64,000 nt of DNA, from assembly GCF_001632845.1 (NCBI RefSeq), contig NZ_CP011994.1, positions 1,302,001 to 1,366,000 of the forward strand. Direction: 5' to 3'. Positions within the stretch are counted from its first letter, which is position 1; each line of letters opens with the position of its first letter. This document shows, piece after piece, positions 1 to 8,617 of this stretch. The notes below the pieces were generated by a model that was not told where the DNA came from, did no database searches, and saw only the letters and a list, made by a program, of their open reading frames with translations. The position numbers and the translations under genes are program-made. Source of the DNA: Ectothiorhodospira sp. BSL-9. GTDB taxonomy: Bacteria; Pseudomonadota; Gammaproteobacteria; Ectothiorhodospirales; Ectothiorhodospiraceae.

Positions 1-282
1 CGCCTGGAGCCCGACAACAACCGCGGCGAACGTGCCCTGCGCGGGGTGTGCGTGAGCCGCAAGAACTGGAACTTCACCGGCTCGGAGAATGGTGGCCACG
101 CCCTGGCCATCCTGCTCACCCTCCTGGAGACCTGCAAGCAGAACGGGGTGAACCCCCGTCACTATCTGATCGATGTGCTTGAGCGCATCCAGGATCATCC
201 CGCCAATCGCCTCCACGAACTGCTGCCCTATCACTGGGAACCGCGCACCCAGGCCTGCGGGGAGAATGCCAGCGGGGAGTGA
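1..282 (+). CDS. tnpC: IS66 family transposase TnpC, C-terminal part (cut by window edge)
   Basis: The reading frame is open from base 1 and ends at 282, giving the last 93 residues of an IS66-type DDE transposase. The visible part has the family's closing segment: LEPDNNRGERALR (which carries the catalytic Glu), then NWNFTGSENGGHALAILLTLLETCKQNG, read in two pieces, and a C-terminal tail ending HELLPYHW. The 5' part and any tnpA/tnpB partners lie outside the window. It differs from the IS66-type transposase at 9667-11076, which ends directly after its catalytic domain, so these are two separate IS66 lineages. Confidence 0.85.
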   Translation, partial: RLEPDNNRGERALRGVCVSRKNWNFTGSENGGHALAILLTLLETCKQNGVNPRHYLIDVLERIQDHPANRLHELLPYHWEPRTQACGENASGE

Positions 283-904
283 AGACTGGCTATACGGGGC
301 TACCGGACGTACTCTGCCTACCACCGGCCATCTGGCACACCATGACCGTCGGGGAACACGGGGGCGATTTCCGGGTTCCGGGCGGGGTTGGTCACGGATT
401 CAGGATAGGGGCAAGCGGGTTTTTGTAGGCTGGTCAACACGTTTTTCACGCTCGGAGCGTCTTTGGCTTGCTTGGATTTTCAATTATTTCAACAAATTCA
501 GTTCACTATCGCCTAAATTAACGGCATTGGCTGGAAGCGAGGACCCCCCTCTCTCAACCCCGAAACATTTGCCCTTTGTGACAGGAATTATTTAGACTCG
601 AGGTCGCCGTTGTTTGGTTGTCCTCGTCGCCGGGCCCCCTGTGGAGGCCATGCCCTTCACAACTAGGGGCATGGCCACATCGACGGTGGGTTCTCCCGGT
701 CATAAGGTGCAAGCTGTTGAGAATCTGGCCTAGCCTTAATGGTTTGTCTGAAACGCAACTTCAGTCGGTCGGTCTTTGTCAGGGCTTAAAGCGCTCAGCC
801 TCTCACCACCCTAGCAGAGGCGCTATTGCTTTTAATGATAGTATGCGGCCTCCGCTCGGTTTAACTCGCTAGGATGAAAGCTAGATACAGTTATCGGAAG
901 AACA
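283..904. other. intergenic stretch between IS66 remnant and defence operon
   Basis: No convincing gene in either strand. The first 100-200 bases are probably the downstream flank of the IS66 element, but I could not place its terminal repeat. The interval holds one perfect 10-bp stem (646-676, listed separately). The last 100 bases become AT-richer and should hold the promoter of the ATPase operon. A GGAAG ribosome-binding site lies just upstream of its ATG at 905. Confidence 0.5.
646..676. other. perfect inverted repeat / hairpin
   Basis: GGCCATGCCC (646-655) and GGGCATGGCC (667-676) form a perfect 10-bp stem around an 11-base loop. There is no T-run after either arm, so it is not a standard intrinsic terminator. 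It lies about 230 bases before the SMC-like ATPase gene and could be a protein-binding site or the relic of a mobile element end. Function unknown. Confidence 0.45.
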
Positions 905-2905
905 ATGATAAATTTCCCCATCTTTGAAAATCTAGATGTCTCGGGCTATGGGCTTTATCCGGGCAGACCTGACGGGGAAGATGGCCTTCGGGTTGATTTT
1001 GCTCCTGGCCTAACGCTCATTCTTGGCACAAACGGTCTCGGGAAAACCACTCTTGTCACAATCCTGTATCGCCTACTCACCGGTCCTTGGGAAATCCCAG
1101 GTCTCGCGGATCGGGGCCCGCTTGGGAGTGTGAAACTTAAACCAACGAAGTTGAGCTCGTCTGCAAGGCGCATCTTTGCTAAGCGCGTCGCCGATGGTGC
1201 GGCTGGAGCCACGGCTACCTTAGCTATTCGGCTGGGTGATGATCGCCTAAGAATAGAGCGCCGGCTTAGTGATCTAGCGCTGATATCTTTTTTCGTCAAC
1301 GACGAAGATAAAGGTGCGACCGAAGACGCCTTCCAGAATGAGATTAAAGCCCGCGTTGGCGTTTGGTCTTTCGGCGACTGGATTCTCCTGCTGCGACACC
1401 TGATCTTTTACTTCGAGGATCGTCGTGCACTTGTGTGGGACGCTACCGCACAAAGACAGATTCTTCGGTTCCTTTTTCTTCAACCGAGCGTCGCCCAAGA
1501 ATGGACCGAGAGAGAGCGATCGATCCTCGCCTTGGACAGTCGGGTGCGCAACCTAGGTGCAGCGCTTTCCAAGGAGGAATCGACTCTTTCTGATGCCGAG
1601 TCTGCTGTCGCTGAGAGTGGCGGAGTGAGGGAGGAGTTAAAAACGCTCGGGGATCTACAGCAGATCGACCTGGCTAAGCGCCAAGAAGTTGATGAGGCGT
1701 TAGTTGACGTTGAGTCTCAGCGAGCTGAGGCGCGACTTAGGCTGTTAACATTTGAGCAGGAGCGCGAGTCATGTTTTCGCAACTACGAACGTGCGAAGCT
1801 ATCTGCCATTGAAGCAAAATTCCCAGAAAAATCTGAGACAGCACGCTACATACTTGCCCACCTGCTGACGGAGAGCGACTGTCTGGTTTGCGGTAATGTT
1901 GCCCCAGATGCCATGCAAGCTTATCAAGATCGGATAATCAATGCGCGGTGTGTCGTCTGCAATACTGATCTCTCGGGAACATCTGCGACAACTACACCAT
2001 CAGAGATGGCCTCTGCGCGTATTGAAAAGGCGCAGGCCGCACTACTAGGCGCCGAGAAAGCCCTGTCTGGCGCCCGCGAACACCTTGAGGCTGCCGAGAA
2101 AGATTACAAGACTATTCGCCGCGAGATTGAGTCACTGACTGCAGCCACCTCAAGACGAGCGCAAAAGATAGACCGTCTTGTTCGTAGTCTTCCACCAGAA
2201 GAAGCCGAATTGCACGAGCAACGGTCGGAACTTCGGGCAATGCGGGCGCGGGTATTATCACTGAAGTCGGGTCTGGCTGAGAAGAGGCGTGATTTCCACA
2301 GCTTCGTCGAGGAAGTGAATTTTCAAATCGTCAGGAAGAGTGAGCAAATTAAAACTACCTTCGATCAGTTCGCGTCAGGATTCTTGCTTGAGACATGTCA
2401 TCTCGTCTGGTCTCCGCAACGAGCACGGATAGGTCAGACAGGGGATTTCTTTGAATTTCCGGCATATGAACTTGAGATGACGGGTGCCGACTTTTCAGCA
2501 GCAGTGTCACGCACGGGCCCGGAGCAGGTATCGGAAAGTCAAAGAGAGTTTATAGACTTGGCGTTCCGTATGGCCCTAATAAAAGTATCTGCTTCTAACC
2601 AAGCAGGCAGTCTAGTAATCGATGCTCCAGAATCATCCTTGGATGCGGTTTTTGTGTCAAGAGCTGCAGATGTGCTTGGACGTTTCGCAGATCCAGAGAC
2701 GCAGAATAGACTTGTTATTACGTCCAATCTAGTAGAGGGTCGGCTAATTCCTGACCTCTTGCAAAAAACCACCACTACGGCTAATCGTAGAACCCGAGTA
2801 GTGGATCTTTTCGAACTCGCCCGACCAACCGCCGCAGTCCAGGTTCTTCGTACTGAATATGAGGACGTCCGCAACCGCTTACTAAACTCTGAGTTTAAGG
2901 AGTAG
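905..2905 (+). CDS. SMC/Rad50-like ABC ATPase with zinc hook (Lamassu LmuB / ABC-3C type)
   Basis: A 666-residue protein with the layout of a short SMC/Rad50 ATPase. Walker A is GTNGLGKTT (41-49). Coiled-coil arms rich in Glu, Ala and Arg (about 200-320 and 365-480) flank an apex carrying two CxxC pairs (326-329 and 349-352), a probable zinc hook. The ABC signature region is VSESQREFIDLAF (from 542). Walker B is SLVIDAPESSLD (569-580) with Glu576 as the likely catalytic base. Only 4 bases separate it from the next gene, whose ribosome-binding site AAGGAG lies inside this gene's last codons. Known: Lamassu/DdmC and ABC-three-component ATPases have this architecture and act as DNA sensors gating an effector. 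Inferred: the sensor ATPase of this operon. Start ATG at 905 follows GGAAG. Confidence 0.85.
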   Translation: MINFPIFENLDVSGYGLYPGRPDGEDGLRVDFAPGLTLILGTNGLGKTTLVTILYRLLTGPWEIPGLADRGPLGSVKLKPTKLSSSARRIFAKRVADGAAGATATLAIRLGDDRLRIERRLSDLALISFFVNDEDKGATEDAFQNEIKARVGVWSFGDWILLLRHLIFYFEDRRALVWDATAQRQILRFLFLQPSVAQEWTERERSILALDSRVRNLGAALSKEESTLSDAESAVAESGGVREELKTLGDLQQIDLAKRQEVDEALVDVESQRAEARLRLLTFEQERESCFRNYERAKLSAIEAKFPEKSETARYILAHLLTESDCLVCGNVAPDAMQAYQDRIINARCVVCNTDLSGTSATTTPSEMASARIEKAQAALLGAEKALSGAREHLEAAEKDYKTIRREIESLTAATSRRAQKIDRLVRSLPPEEAELHEQRSELRAMRARVLSLKSGLAEKRRDFHSFVEEVNFQIVRKSEQIKTTFDQFASGFLLETCHLVWSPQRARIGQTGDFFEFPAYELEMTGADFSAAVSRTGPEQVSESQREFIDLAFRMALIKVSASNQAGSLVIDAPESSLDAVFVSRAADVLGRFADPETQNRLVITSNLVEGRLIPDLLQKTTTTANRRTRVVDLFELARPTAAVQVLRTEYEDVRNRLLNSEFKE

Positions 2906-2909
2906 CTGG

Positions 2910-3581
2910 ATGGTGGGCCAAATCCGTATCGGTCCTGATGAGCACTTTGCATCGCTCGCGCGTCGCACGCGTTTACTCATCCTCTTGTCGACAGCGGAGG
3001 TGGCCGGTTTAACACCTATCCCTATCCTTAAGCTACATGCCTTCGCATATCTTTCAAATGTTCTGGCGCCCGTCTGGGAACTCCATCCACTTGACGGAAA
3101 AATCCTTAAACGACGCGGCGGTCCTTTTTATCCGCGGCTTCAGTTGGATTTAGATCGTCTCGTGGGATTTGGGCTCGCTCATATATCAGGCCTTGATCAC
3201 CTCGAAGATGAGGGCCACCGATGGCGACTTGAGGGTTCCTATCAATTGTATGCTCGGCTCGCCAACCCAGTTCTAAGGCAAATTCTGGAATTTCCAGAAG
3301 AAGATAGGACGCATAAGTTTATTCAAGAACTCGCTTATGCGCTGGCGGCGCTTGATGAAGCAGAGTTTTGCGGGGCTTTGGCCGAGGACGCCACATATGC
3401 GGACCCATTAATCGACTCTGGGAAAATCGTGGATTTCGCGGAGTGGCGGGATGTTAACTTTAGTGCGAATGCTGCTTCGAGCTTTGATCGTCTCGTAGCA
3501 AACGGACGAGGAATGACTTCGGGAGAGAAGATCCATCTCTATGTCCGTCACTTGCATCGGAAAATGGATGGCAGACGGTAA
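2910..3581 (+). CDS. winged-helix-like middle component of the SMC/nuclease operon
   Basis: A 223-residue soluble protein with no recognised enzyme motif. Residues about 40-100 (around KLHAFAYLSNVLAPVW and the following LDLDRLVGFGLAHI) read as a helix-rich winged-helix segment. The C-terminal half is mainly helical. Size and position between an SMC-like ATPase and an effector match the small middle components of ABC-three-component and Lamassu (LmuC/DdmB) systems, which bridge ATPase and effector. This role is inferred from context and fold pattern, not from a diagnostic motif. The gene is tightly coupled: 4 bases from the upstream stop and 1 base before the next ATG. Confidence 0.6.
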   Translation: MVGQIRIGPDEHFASLARRTRLLILLSTAEVAGLTPIPILKLHAFAYLSNVLAPVWELHPLDGKILKRRGGPFYPRLQLDLDRLVGFGLAHISGLDHLEDEGHRWRLEGSYQLYARLANPVLRQILEFPEEDRTHKFIQELAYALAALDEAEFCGALAEDATYADPLIDSGKIVDFAEWRDVNFSANAASSFDRLVANGRGMTSGEKIHLYVRHLHRKMDGRR

Positions 3582-3582
3582 C

Positions 3583-4671
3583 ATGATGGAAAAAAGGACT
3601 ACGCGCCTTGGCCCCTGGACCGATGAAGATCTCGCTTTAACTGCGACTGAGTTTGCCGGTGCTGGGGCAGATGAAGGGCTTCCTACCAAGGTTCGCTTCG
3701 TTCACGGTGTGACACGTGTAATTCGGCGCCGGAGGCTACAGCCGGAGGCGCATTCTGATGCTAAACGACCGGCCGTGTTCCTTCTGGAGCCGAATCCCAA
3801 GCTAGACATGGGTTGTTCTGGCATCAAGAGAGCCCCAATGCTCGATAATGGGCTGACTCAGGTTTCGGGGCGGATCTGGTTTGTAAGCGCCGTTCCTAAT
3901 GCAGGTAGATATGTTGATCTGGGATTTAATGATGACGATGATGCGCTATTTTGTTCCATCACTGAGGATTTTAAGCTAGGCCACGTGCCTGCCATAATCT
4001 TTGACCCGCGCACTTCAGCGCCAACCGTTCGATATTATGAATCTGGCTTGGAAGTGCCAGAATCCTGTCGCTCTTTCGAGCTTCAGGTAAACGATCTGTC
4101 GCTGACGCAAATATTCCAAGTTATCGATCATATCTACAGAACTTCCCTTGTTACGCCCGAGGCGCAGATTCATCCCGTCAAACTCTGGCGGGACAGTAGT
4201 CGATGTTTGCCAGATTCCCGCGCCGAATACATCGTTCAAGCGCAGCTGAAAGTTGGTTTAGCGACTGCATTCCCCAGTTGCATAATTCGCCATGAACAGG
4301 TTGGAGTGTCCGGACGACTTGATCTCGAGATAGAAGAGCCAAGCACTGAAGGTAACGGAGAGATTATTCGGCATGCTATATTGGAATTAAAGGTTTTACG
4401 AAGCCAAACTTCGAACGGGGTCGCGCAATCGGATTCAGAGATAAAACGCTGGGTGCAGTCGGGCCTGGACCAAGCGCTAGCGTACAGGGTTGACAGGCAG
4501 TGCCGGGCGGCTGCGTTGTGCTGCTTCGATATGCGTGCCGAAGACATTGGCGATGAACTGTGTTTTGCACATATTAAGCACGCTGCTGCTAAAGCCGATG
4601 TGGCTTTACGGCGTTGGTACATTTATTCAAGTTCAAAGAAGTATCGAAAGCAAATGTCTGATAATCGCTAG
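3583..4671 (+). CDS. PD-(D/E)XK-type nuclease, probable effector of the SMC operon
   Basis: With the ATG at 3583, 362 residues. The C-terminal half carries a PD-(D/E)XK signature: Glu215 in RAEYIVQAQL, Asp247 in GRLDLEI, the ELK core (Glu268, Lys270) in AILELKVLR, and the trailing QALAY (Gln297). The N-terminal 200 residues have no recognised motif and may be a docking or sensing domain. Upstream in-frame starts exist at 3541 and 3568. 3583 was chosen because it follows the previous stop by one base, fitting translational coupling. Its TAG (4669-4671) overlaps the convergent methyltransferase's stop within a shared palindromic CTAG. Known: Lamassu effectors are often nucleases of this fold but carry it N-terminally. 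Here it is C-terminal. Confidence 0.75.
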   Translation: MMEKRTTRLGPWTDEDLALTATEFAGAGADEGLPTKVRFVHGVTRVIRRRRLQPEAHSDAKRPAVFLLEPNPKLDMGCSGIKRAPMLDNGLTQVSGRIWFVSAVPNAGRYVDLGFNDDDDALFCSITEDFKLGHVPAIIFDPRTSAPTVRYYESGLEVPESCRSFELQVNDLSLTQIFQVIDHIYRTSLVTPEAQIHPVKLWRDSSRCLPDSRAEYIVQAQLKVGLATAFPSCIIRHEQVGVSGRLDLEIEEPSTEGNGEIIRHAILELKVLRSQTSNGVAQSDSEIKRWVQSGLDQALAYRVDRQCRAAALCCFDMRAEDIGDELCFAHIKHAAAKADVALRRWYIYSSSKKYRKQMSDNR

Positions 4672-5945
4672 CGCTTCGCTAATACGATTAAGCTTTCTGA
4701 GAGTTCAGCTCCCCCTCCCTGTTGAGCGGAGGCACGCATCGATCTGAAAGGATCGACCTTGACCACCTCATAACCTATATTCTCCGACAGCTCGGCAAGA
4801 ATTTCGCCAGTCTCGATCTTAATGTCCGAGTATCTGCTATCCCCTACGACCATCCAGACACTTCCACCAAGCGTGAGTGATGTATAGATTCCCTCAAGGA
4901 CGCCGACCATATCGCTGAAATATCCGCCGACCATCTCGGGAATCCAGCGGTTCCACAGTTTGGGGCGAGTACATTCAAGGCTTTCCATCGTTCTTAGCAA
5001 CTGCCCGCAGCCAACGGGAGGCGTTGGGTAGTCCCGTGCAATTTGAACGTGAGAGCATAAGGTAGAGGCGCGCAGCTCGCGATTTGCCGGGCTCTCCATA
5101 AGATATCCCAGCATCCACAGTTCTAAATTGTAAACGTCTGTGTAGTCAAAAGAGTTGGGATAGGGTGGCGAGAAGACAGCAATGTCGTAGGTTCCTGCAT
5201 CGGCGACTAGTCGGCGACAGTCCCCTCGGAGTATATCGTAGGTAGCACATGAGCGATTGCCGTAGCGGAATACCTCGCTCACGGCGCGTCTTGCGGCATT
5301 ACAGAATAGTTGATCAACCTCGCCTGGCGAGCGTGGCCTATCTTTCCAGCCGCGTCGATAACGACGCCCTTTCCCGTTGATTATGACATTGCTCGCTTGT
5401 ACCAAAATGCCGCCGAGCAGTACTCGAAAGAGTCTCCGGTGCGCTTCGTTCTCAAGGGAGTTGACGGCTAGTCGGAGAGCAGCGATCCTCTCTGCTATTT
5501 CCCTATCGAAAACCCATCGCTCGCCTAGTCCCGGCTCAATAAGCGTAGCTGGGGCACCGCAATAAATCTCGTCCAAGTCCAAGTCTAGGACGATTTTTTT
5601 TGATGCTCGAACGATTCGACCGAGATCAGTCGCCAAGCTGTCGGGGTCGTAGCTTTGGAGCTTGGCCTCGATGAGATCCGCGAGGAATGGGTTCACCTCA
5701 ACCATAACGGGATGCACGCCGAGGAACTGGCAAGCCAAGCCTGTCGTGCCGGAACCCCCAAAGGGATCCAAGCAACGCAGCACCGGACCGTTGGCACTGC
5801 TCACGGCTGTCTCCACCAACTCCGGCGCAAATGCTTCCTTAAAGTGTCTCCATCCTTGAAAGGGGAGCTCGGGAGCGCCAGAATTCGTACCGATCGCCGG
5901 TACCGTTCTGCCTTGAGTCCAATCTTGAAAAGTTATCTGACGCAT
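4668..5945 (-). CDS. DNA methyltransferase (N4-cytosine/N6-adenine type, SPPY motif)
   Basis: A 425-residue AdoMet-dependent DNA methylase. AdoMet-binding motif I is DPFGGSGTT (60-68), followed by a motif II acidic region (MVEVNPF). The catalytic motif IV SPPY is at 259-262 within SPPYPNSFDYTDVYNLELW. Motif I precedes motif IV, separated by a roughly 170-residue mostly helical segment that may hold target recognition. SPPY favours N4-cytosine, but N6-adenine is not excluded. The gene converges on the nuclease gene with overlapping stops (4668-4671). Inferred: it modifies host DNA so that the SMC/nuclease operon spares it. Alternatively it is an independent orphan methylase. The start ATG at 5945 lacks a strong ribosome-binding site. 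Confidence 0.85.
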   Translation of the reverse strand: MRQITFQDWTQGRTVPAIGTNSGAPELPFQGWRHFKEAFAPELVETAVSSANGPVLRCLDPFGGSGTTGLACQFLGVHPVMVEVNPFLADLIEAKLQSYDPDSLATDLGRIVRASKKIVLDLDLDEIYCGAPATLIEPGLGERWVFDREIAERIAALRLAVNSLENEAHRRLFRVLLGGILVQASNVIINGKGRRYRRGWKDRPRSPGEVDQLFCNAARRAVSEVFRYGNRSCATYDILRGDCRRLVADAGTYDIAVFSPPYPNSFDYTDVYNLELWMLGYLMESPANRELRASTLCSHVQIARDYPTPPVGCGQLLRTMESLECTRPKLWNRWIPEMVGGYFSDMVGVLEGIYTSLTLGGSVWMVVGDSRYSDIKIETGEILAELSENIGYEVVKVDPFRSMRASAQQGGGAELSESLIVLAKR

Positions 5946-5985
5946 TTTTTATTGCAAAGCCGCCCTATCTCGTCGCGAGGGAGTG

Positions 5986-8277
5986 TCAACAGCCGCAGTG
6001 CAGAGCCGTAGCGGTTCGGTTCGTCTTTGAGTTGGCAAATGTAATGCTCCCGGGCGGTGAGCGATAGCACTCAAGGATGACGATTTCGCGCACAGTGTCG
6101 GCAAGGCGGGTGGGGCGTTCCCGGCGTCGGGACTGGGCGTAATCACCCAGGACGCGCAGTTCGATGTCCGAGAACAGCAAGTCGGGCGGTAACTCCGGGG
6201 CCTCTCGCCCGAGCAGGGTCATGAGCATGACGCGCCAGGCGATGACCAGGCGGATGGCGATGGCGCGCTCCAGGCGTTCGGTACTGTGATGGCCGAGTTC
6301 GTCGATCTTGCAGCCCGATTTCAGGACCCGATGCCAATCCTCAATTCTCCAGCGCAAACGATACCACCGCAGCACCTCAGCGGCCTGCTCGGCCGAGGAG
6401 ACCGCGACCGTGGTAAGCACGAACCATTCGATGGGTTCCACCCCGGTGGGTGGGTCCAGTTCCACGGCATGGACCACCGTCAGCTCCACCGTGATGGGCT
6501 GATCGGCGCCGGCGGTTGTGCCACGGAGCGTCACCGGGCAGTAGCGCAGGGCCAGTTCCGCGGTGCGTGCTGTCCGGCCCAGGCGGGCGGGACGCTTGCT
6601 GGTCTTGGTGCGCAGGCTCTGTCCTTCCACCTCAAGCACCACCTGCCCGCAGATCGCGGTGTCGCGAACGGTATCGAACAGGCGCTGCCCATTGGCGAGC
6701 CGGCGATTGTGTTTGGCGCGGACCAGCAGACCCACCTGGGGGTGTTGCTGTTGTTCGGCATAGAGGTCGAACGCATCCGCCTCCCGATCGGCGACACTGA
6801 TCACCTGGGTGTCCGGGAGGGTGGCCGCCAGGGCCGCCGTGTCCCGCAGGCCAGCGATCCAGCGAAAGCTCTTCTTCTCTTCTTGCGTTGGCGCCTCGTC
6901 GCCTCGCGGCTGCGGGGCCTCGAACTGGGCGTGCAGCACCCCCAGGGGCAGCCCGTCCGCATTGACCGCGAGTGTCGAATGCAGGTGCAGACCCAGGCTC
7001 TGGGCCCCGGTCTGGTTGGTGCCAATGACGCCCAGTCCCCGGGTTTGTGGATGCGTGGTGAAGTTCAGATCCGTGCCATCCTGCAGGCACAGCACCGTCG
7101 CCTGCGCCTGCATGCGGCGCTGCGTGCGCTCGCGATGCGGTGCCAGGATATGCTCCGGGGTCACCTCCGACTCCGGTGGCTGGTCGATCAGCCGGTAGTA
7201 ACCCTTCACCGCCGGCCAGTCGTCCCGGGCCACGGCGGTAAAGGCACGCATCGGATCCTCGCCCTGGCGTTGGGCACTGTCCACCAATCGTTTCGTCAAG
7301 CGTTTGTCTCCCAAGGGCGCGCCCCCAAACTCATGCTCGGCCCAATGCGCCGCATCCAGGCCCTCGGCCAGCGCCAGCGGTCCATCGCGCCGCGCCGGGG
7401 CCGGACCCACGCCCAGACGCATGCGCCAATCGGGCTCCAGCTCATAGAGGTAGATCGCCTTACGCGTCTCGGCCGCGGCATGACTACGATCCTGACGACC
7501 CCGTCCGCAGGTGTCGCCCACGTGGCGCCAGTTCGAGGCCCGCAGACTCACACCCGAGTGTGGGGGCTCAATGAATGTCTCCACCAGCCAGGGACGATAC
7601 CCATGCAAGGCCTCGAAGTCATTACCCAGCCGCCGCAGGACCCGGCCCAGCACCCACGACGCCAGGTTCCGGCAAGCCATCCCCGGGCGCAGCAGAAAGC
7701 GGTTCAGCCCCACCACCCGATGGCGCTGCGCTTCGCGCAAGGCACGGTCCCAGCCGATCCATTCATCACGGGCGGCCAACTGCAGTGCCGAGGCCGCAAA
7801 CCCCAGCGCCCCCAGCCAGCCATGCGCCGAGCCGATCAGATAACGCATCTGCGCTCCCACCAGCGGCCCCATCCCGCGTGGGTGCTCGCGGGCCATCAAC
7901 TCGTTCCAGATCGCCCGATGCGCGGCATCATCCACGCGCACCAGGGCCAGATCCACCAGCTCAGTGACTTGGCTGCCCACACCCACGGGCGTCGCCACCG
8001 CCTCACCCAGTCGCCGCTCCACACGCCGCCCCGGCTGGGTGCGCGCCGCCGGCAAGGTCAGCCGTCCCGCGCGCTCCAGCGACCGCAGGGCCTTCAAGCA
8101 ACTCGCCCGCTGAAAACGGCCACGCGCGTCCACAAAGCCGAACGCGGCACACACCTGATCCGCAATCCCGGTGCGATGCGCCTCGGGACACTCCCGCATC
8201 AGGGCTTGCACCCGGGCAACACCCTCGGGTTCACTCAGCGTACGCTTGATCTGATTCTGTTCTCGCATGCCGGGCAA
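5986..8277 (-). CDS. IS4-family (Tn5-like) transposase fused to an N-terminal DruA (DUF4338) domain
   Basis: A 763-residue two-part protein. Residues about 100-300 match the DruA/DUF4338 pattern: YLIGSAHGWLGALGFAASAL, GWDRALREAQR, LGRVLRRLGNDFEALHGYRP, LVETFIEPP, SNWRHVGDTCGRGRQDR and KAIYLYEL. Residues about 310-740 are a Tn5-like transposase: LQDGTDLNF (first Asp), VISVADREAD (second Asp) and the YREK box YRLRWRIEDWHRVLK. DruA is known from Druantia phage defence, and DruA-like domains also occur in fused transposases. The C-terminus (VREIVILECYRSPPG onward) looks shorter and different from other Tn5-like proteins, so the end may be truncated or hybrid. No clear terminal inverted repeats were found. 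Confidence 0.85.
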   Translation of the reverse strand: MPGMREQNQIKRTLSEPEGVARVQALMRECPEAHRTGIADQVCAAFGFVDARGRFQRASCLKALRSLERAGRLTLPAARTQPGRRVERRLGEAVATPVGVGSQVTELVDLALVRVDDAAHRAIWNELMAREHPRGMGPLVGAQMRYLIGSAHGWLGALGFAASALQLAARDEWIGWDRALREAQRHRVVGLNRFLLRPGMACRNLASWVLGRVLRRLGNDFEALHGYRPWLVETFIEPPHSGVSLRASNWRHVGDTCGRGRQDRSHAAAETRKAIYLYELEPDWRMRLGVGPAPARRDGPLALAEGLDAAHWAEHEFGGAPLGDKRLTKRLVDSAQRQGEDPMRAFTAVARDDWPAVKGYYRLIDQPPESEVTPEHILAPHRERTQRRMQAQATVLCLQDGTDLNFTTHPQTRGLGVIGTNQTGAQSLGLHLHSTLAVNADGLPLGVLHAQFEAPQPRGDEAPTQEEKKSFRWIAGLRDTAALAATLPDTQVISVADREADAFDLYAEQQQHPQVGLLVRAKHNRRLANGQRLFDTVRDTAICGQVVLEVEGQSLRTKTSKRPARLGRTARTAELALRYCPVTLRGTTAGADQPITVELTVVHAVELDPPTGVEPIEWFVLTTVAVSSAEQAAEVLRWYRLRWRIEDWHRVLKSGCKIDELGHHSTERLERAIAIRLVIAWRVMLMTLLGREAPELPPDLLFSDIELRVLGDYAQSRRRERPTRLADTVREIVILECYRSPPGSITFANSKTNRTATALHCGC

Positions 8278-8571
8278 TGTAACCGCTCCGACATGGGTTT
8301 GTCCAGCGGGAGATGTGGGTACAGGGCGGTTCTAGGTGGTCCATCAGATTGAGCGTGTTCACGCAAGGGGCGCATACCATGTGTGGGCCGGGCCTCATCG
8401 GCAATGCCTGCCCGCGCTGGGATGCCATAGATTTTCATCAGCACGCAATTGGGCAAACTCATCTGTTCCTCACCGCAGAATCGCGTATGACCCAAAGAGC
8501 TGAGGATGAGGTGTCGCCAGCCAGTGAGGGGAGAAGTTCAGATAAACAAGGCACGGGTAGGTTTTGAGGTA
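8278..8571. other. non-coding stretch between DruA-IS4 gene and IS630 element
   Basis: No supported gene. The part next to 8277 should contain the upstream end of the IS4-like element. 8570-8571 is the TA target of the IS630 insertion. Short open frames on the minus strand here show no recognisable product. Confidence 0.4.
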
Positions 8572-8617
8572 TTAACCAGGCAACCAAATAGATCCACATT
8601 GTGCTATGATTTGATGC

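Noticed and set aside
3541-3582. Upstream start for the nuclease gene
   Set aside because: It would overlap the middle-component gene by 41 bases. The ATG at 3583, one base after the stop, fits the tight spacing of the operon.
6035-8290. Short similar motifs near both ends of the DruA-IS4 gene (around 6037-6053 and 8275-8290)
   Set aside because: They are imperfect and in direct rather than inverted orientation, so they cannot be accepted as terminal repeats by eye.
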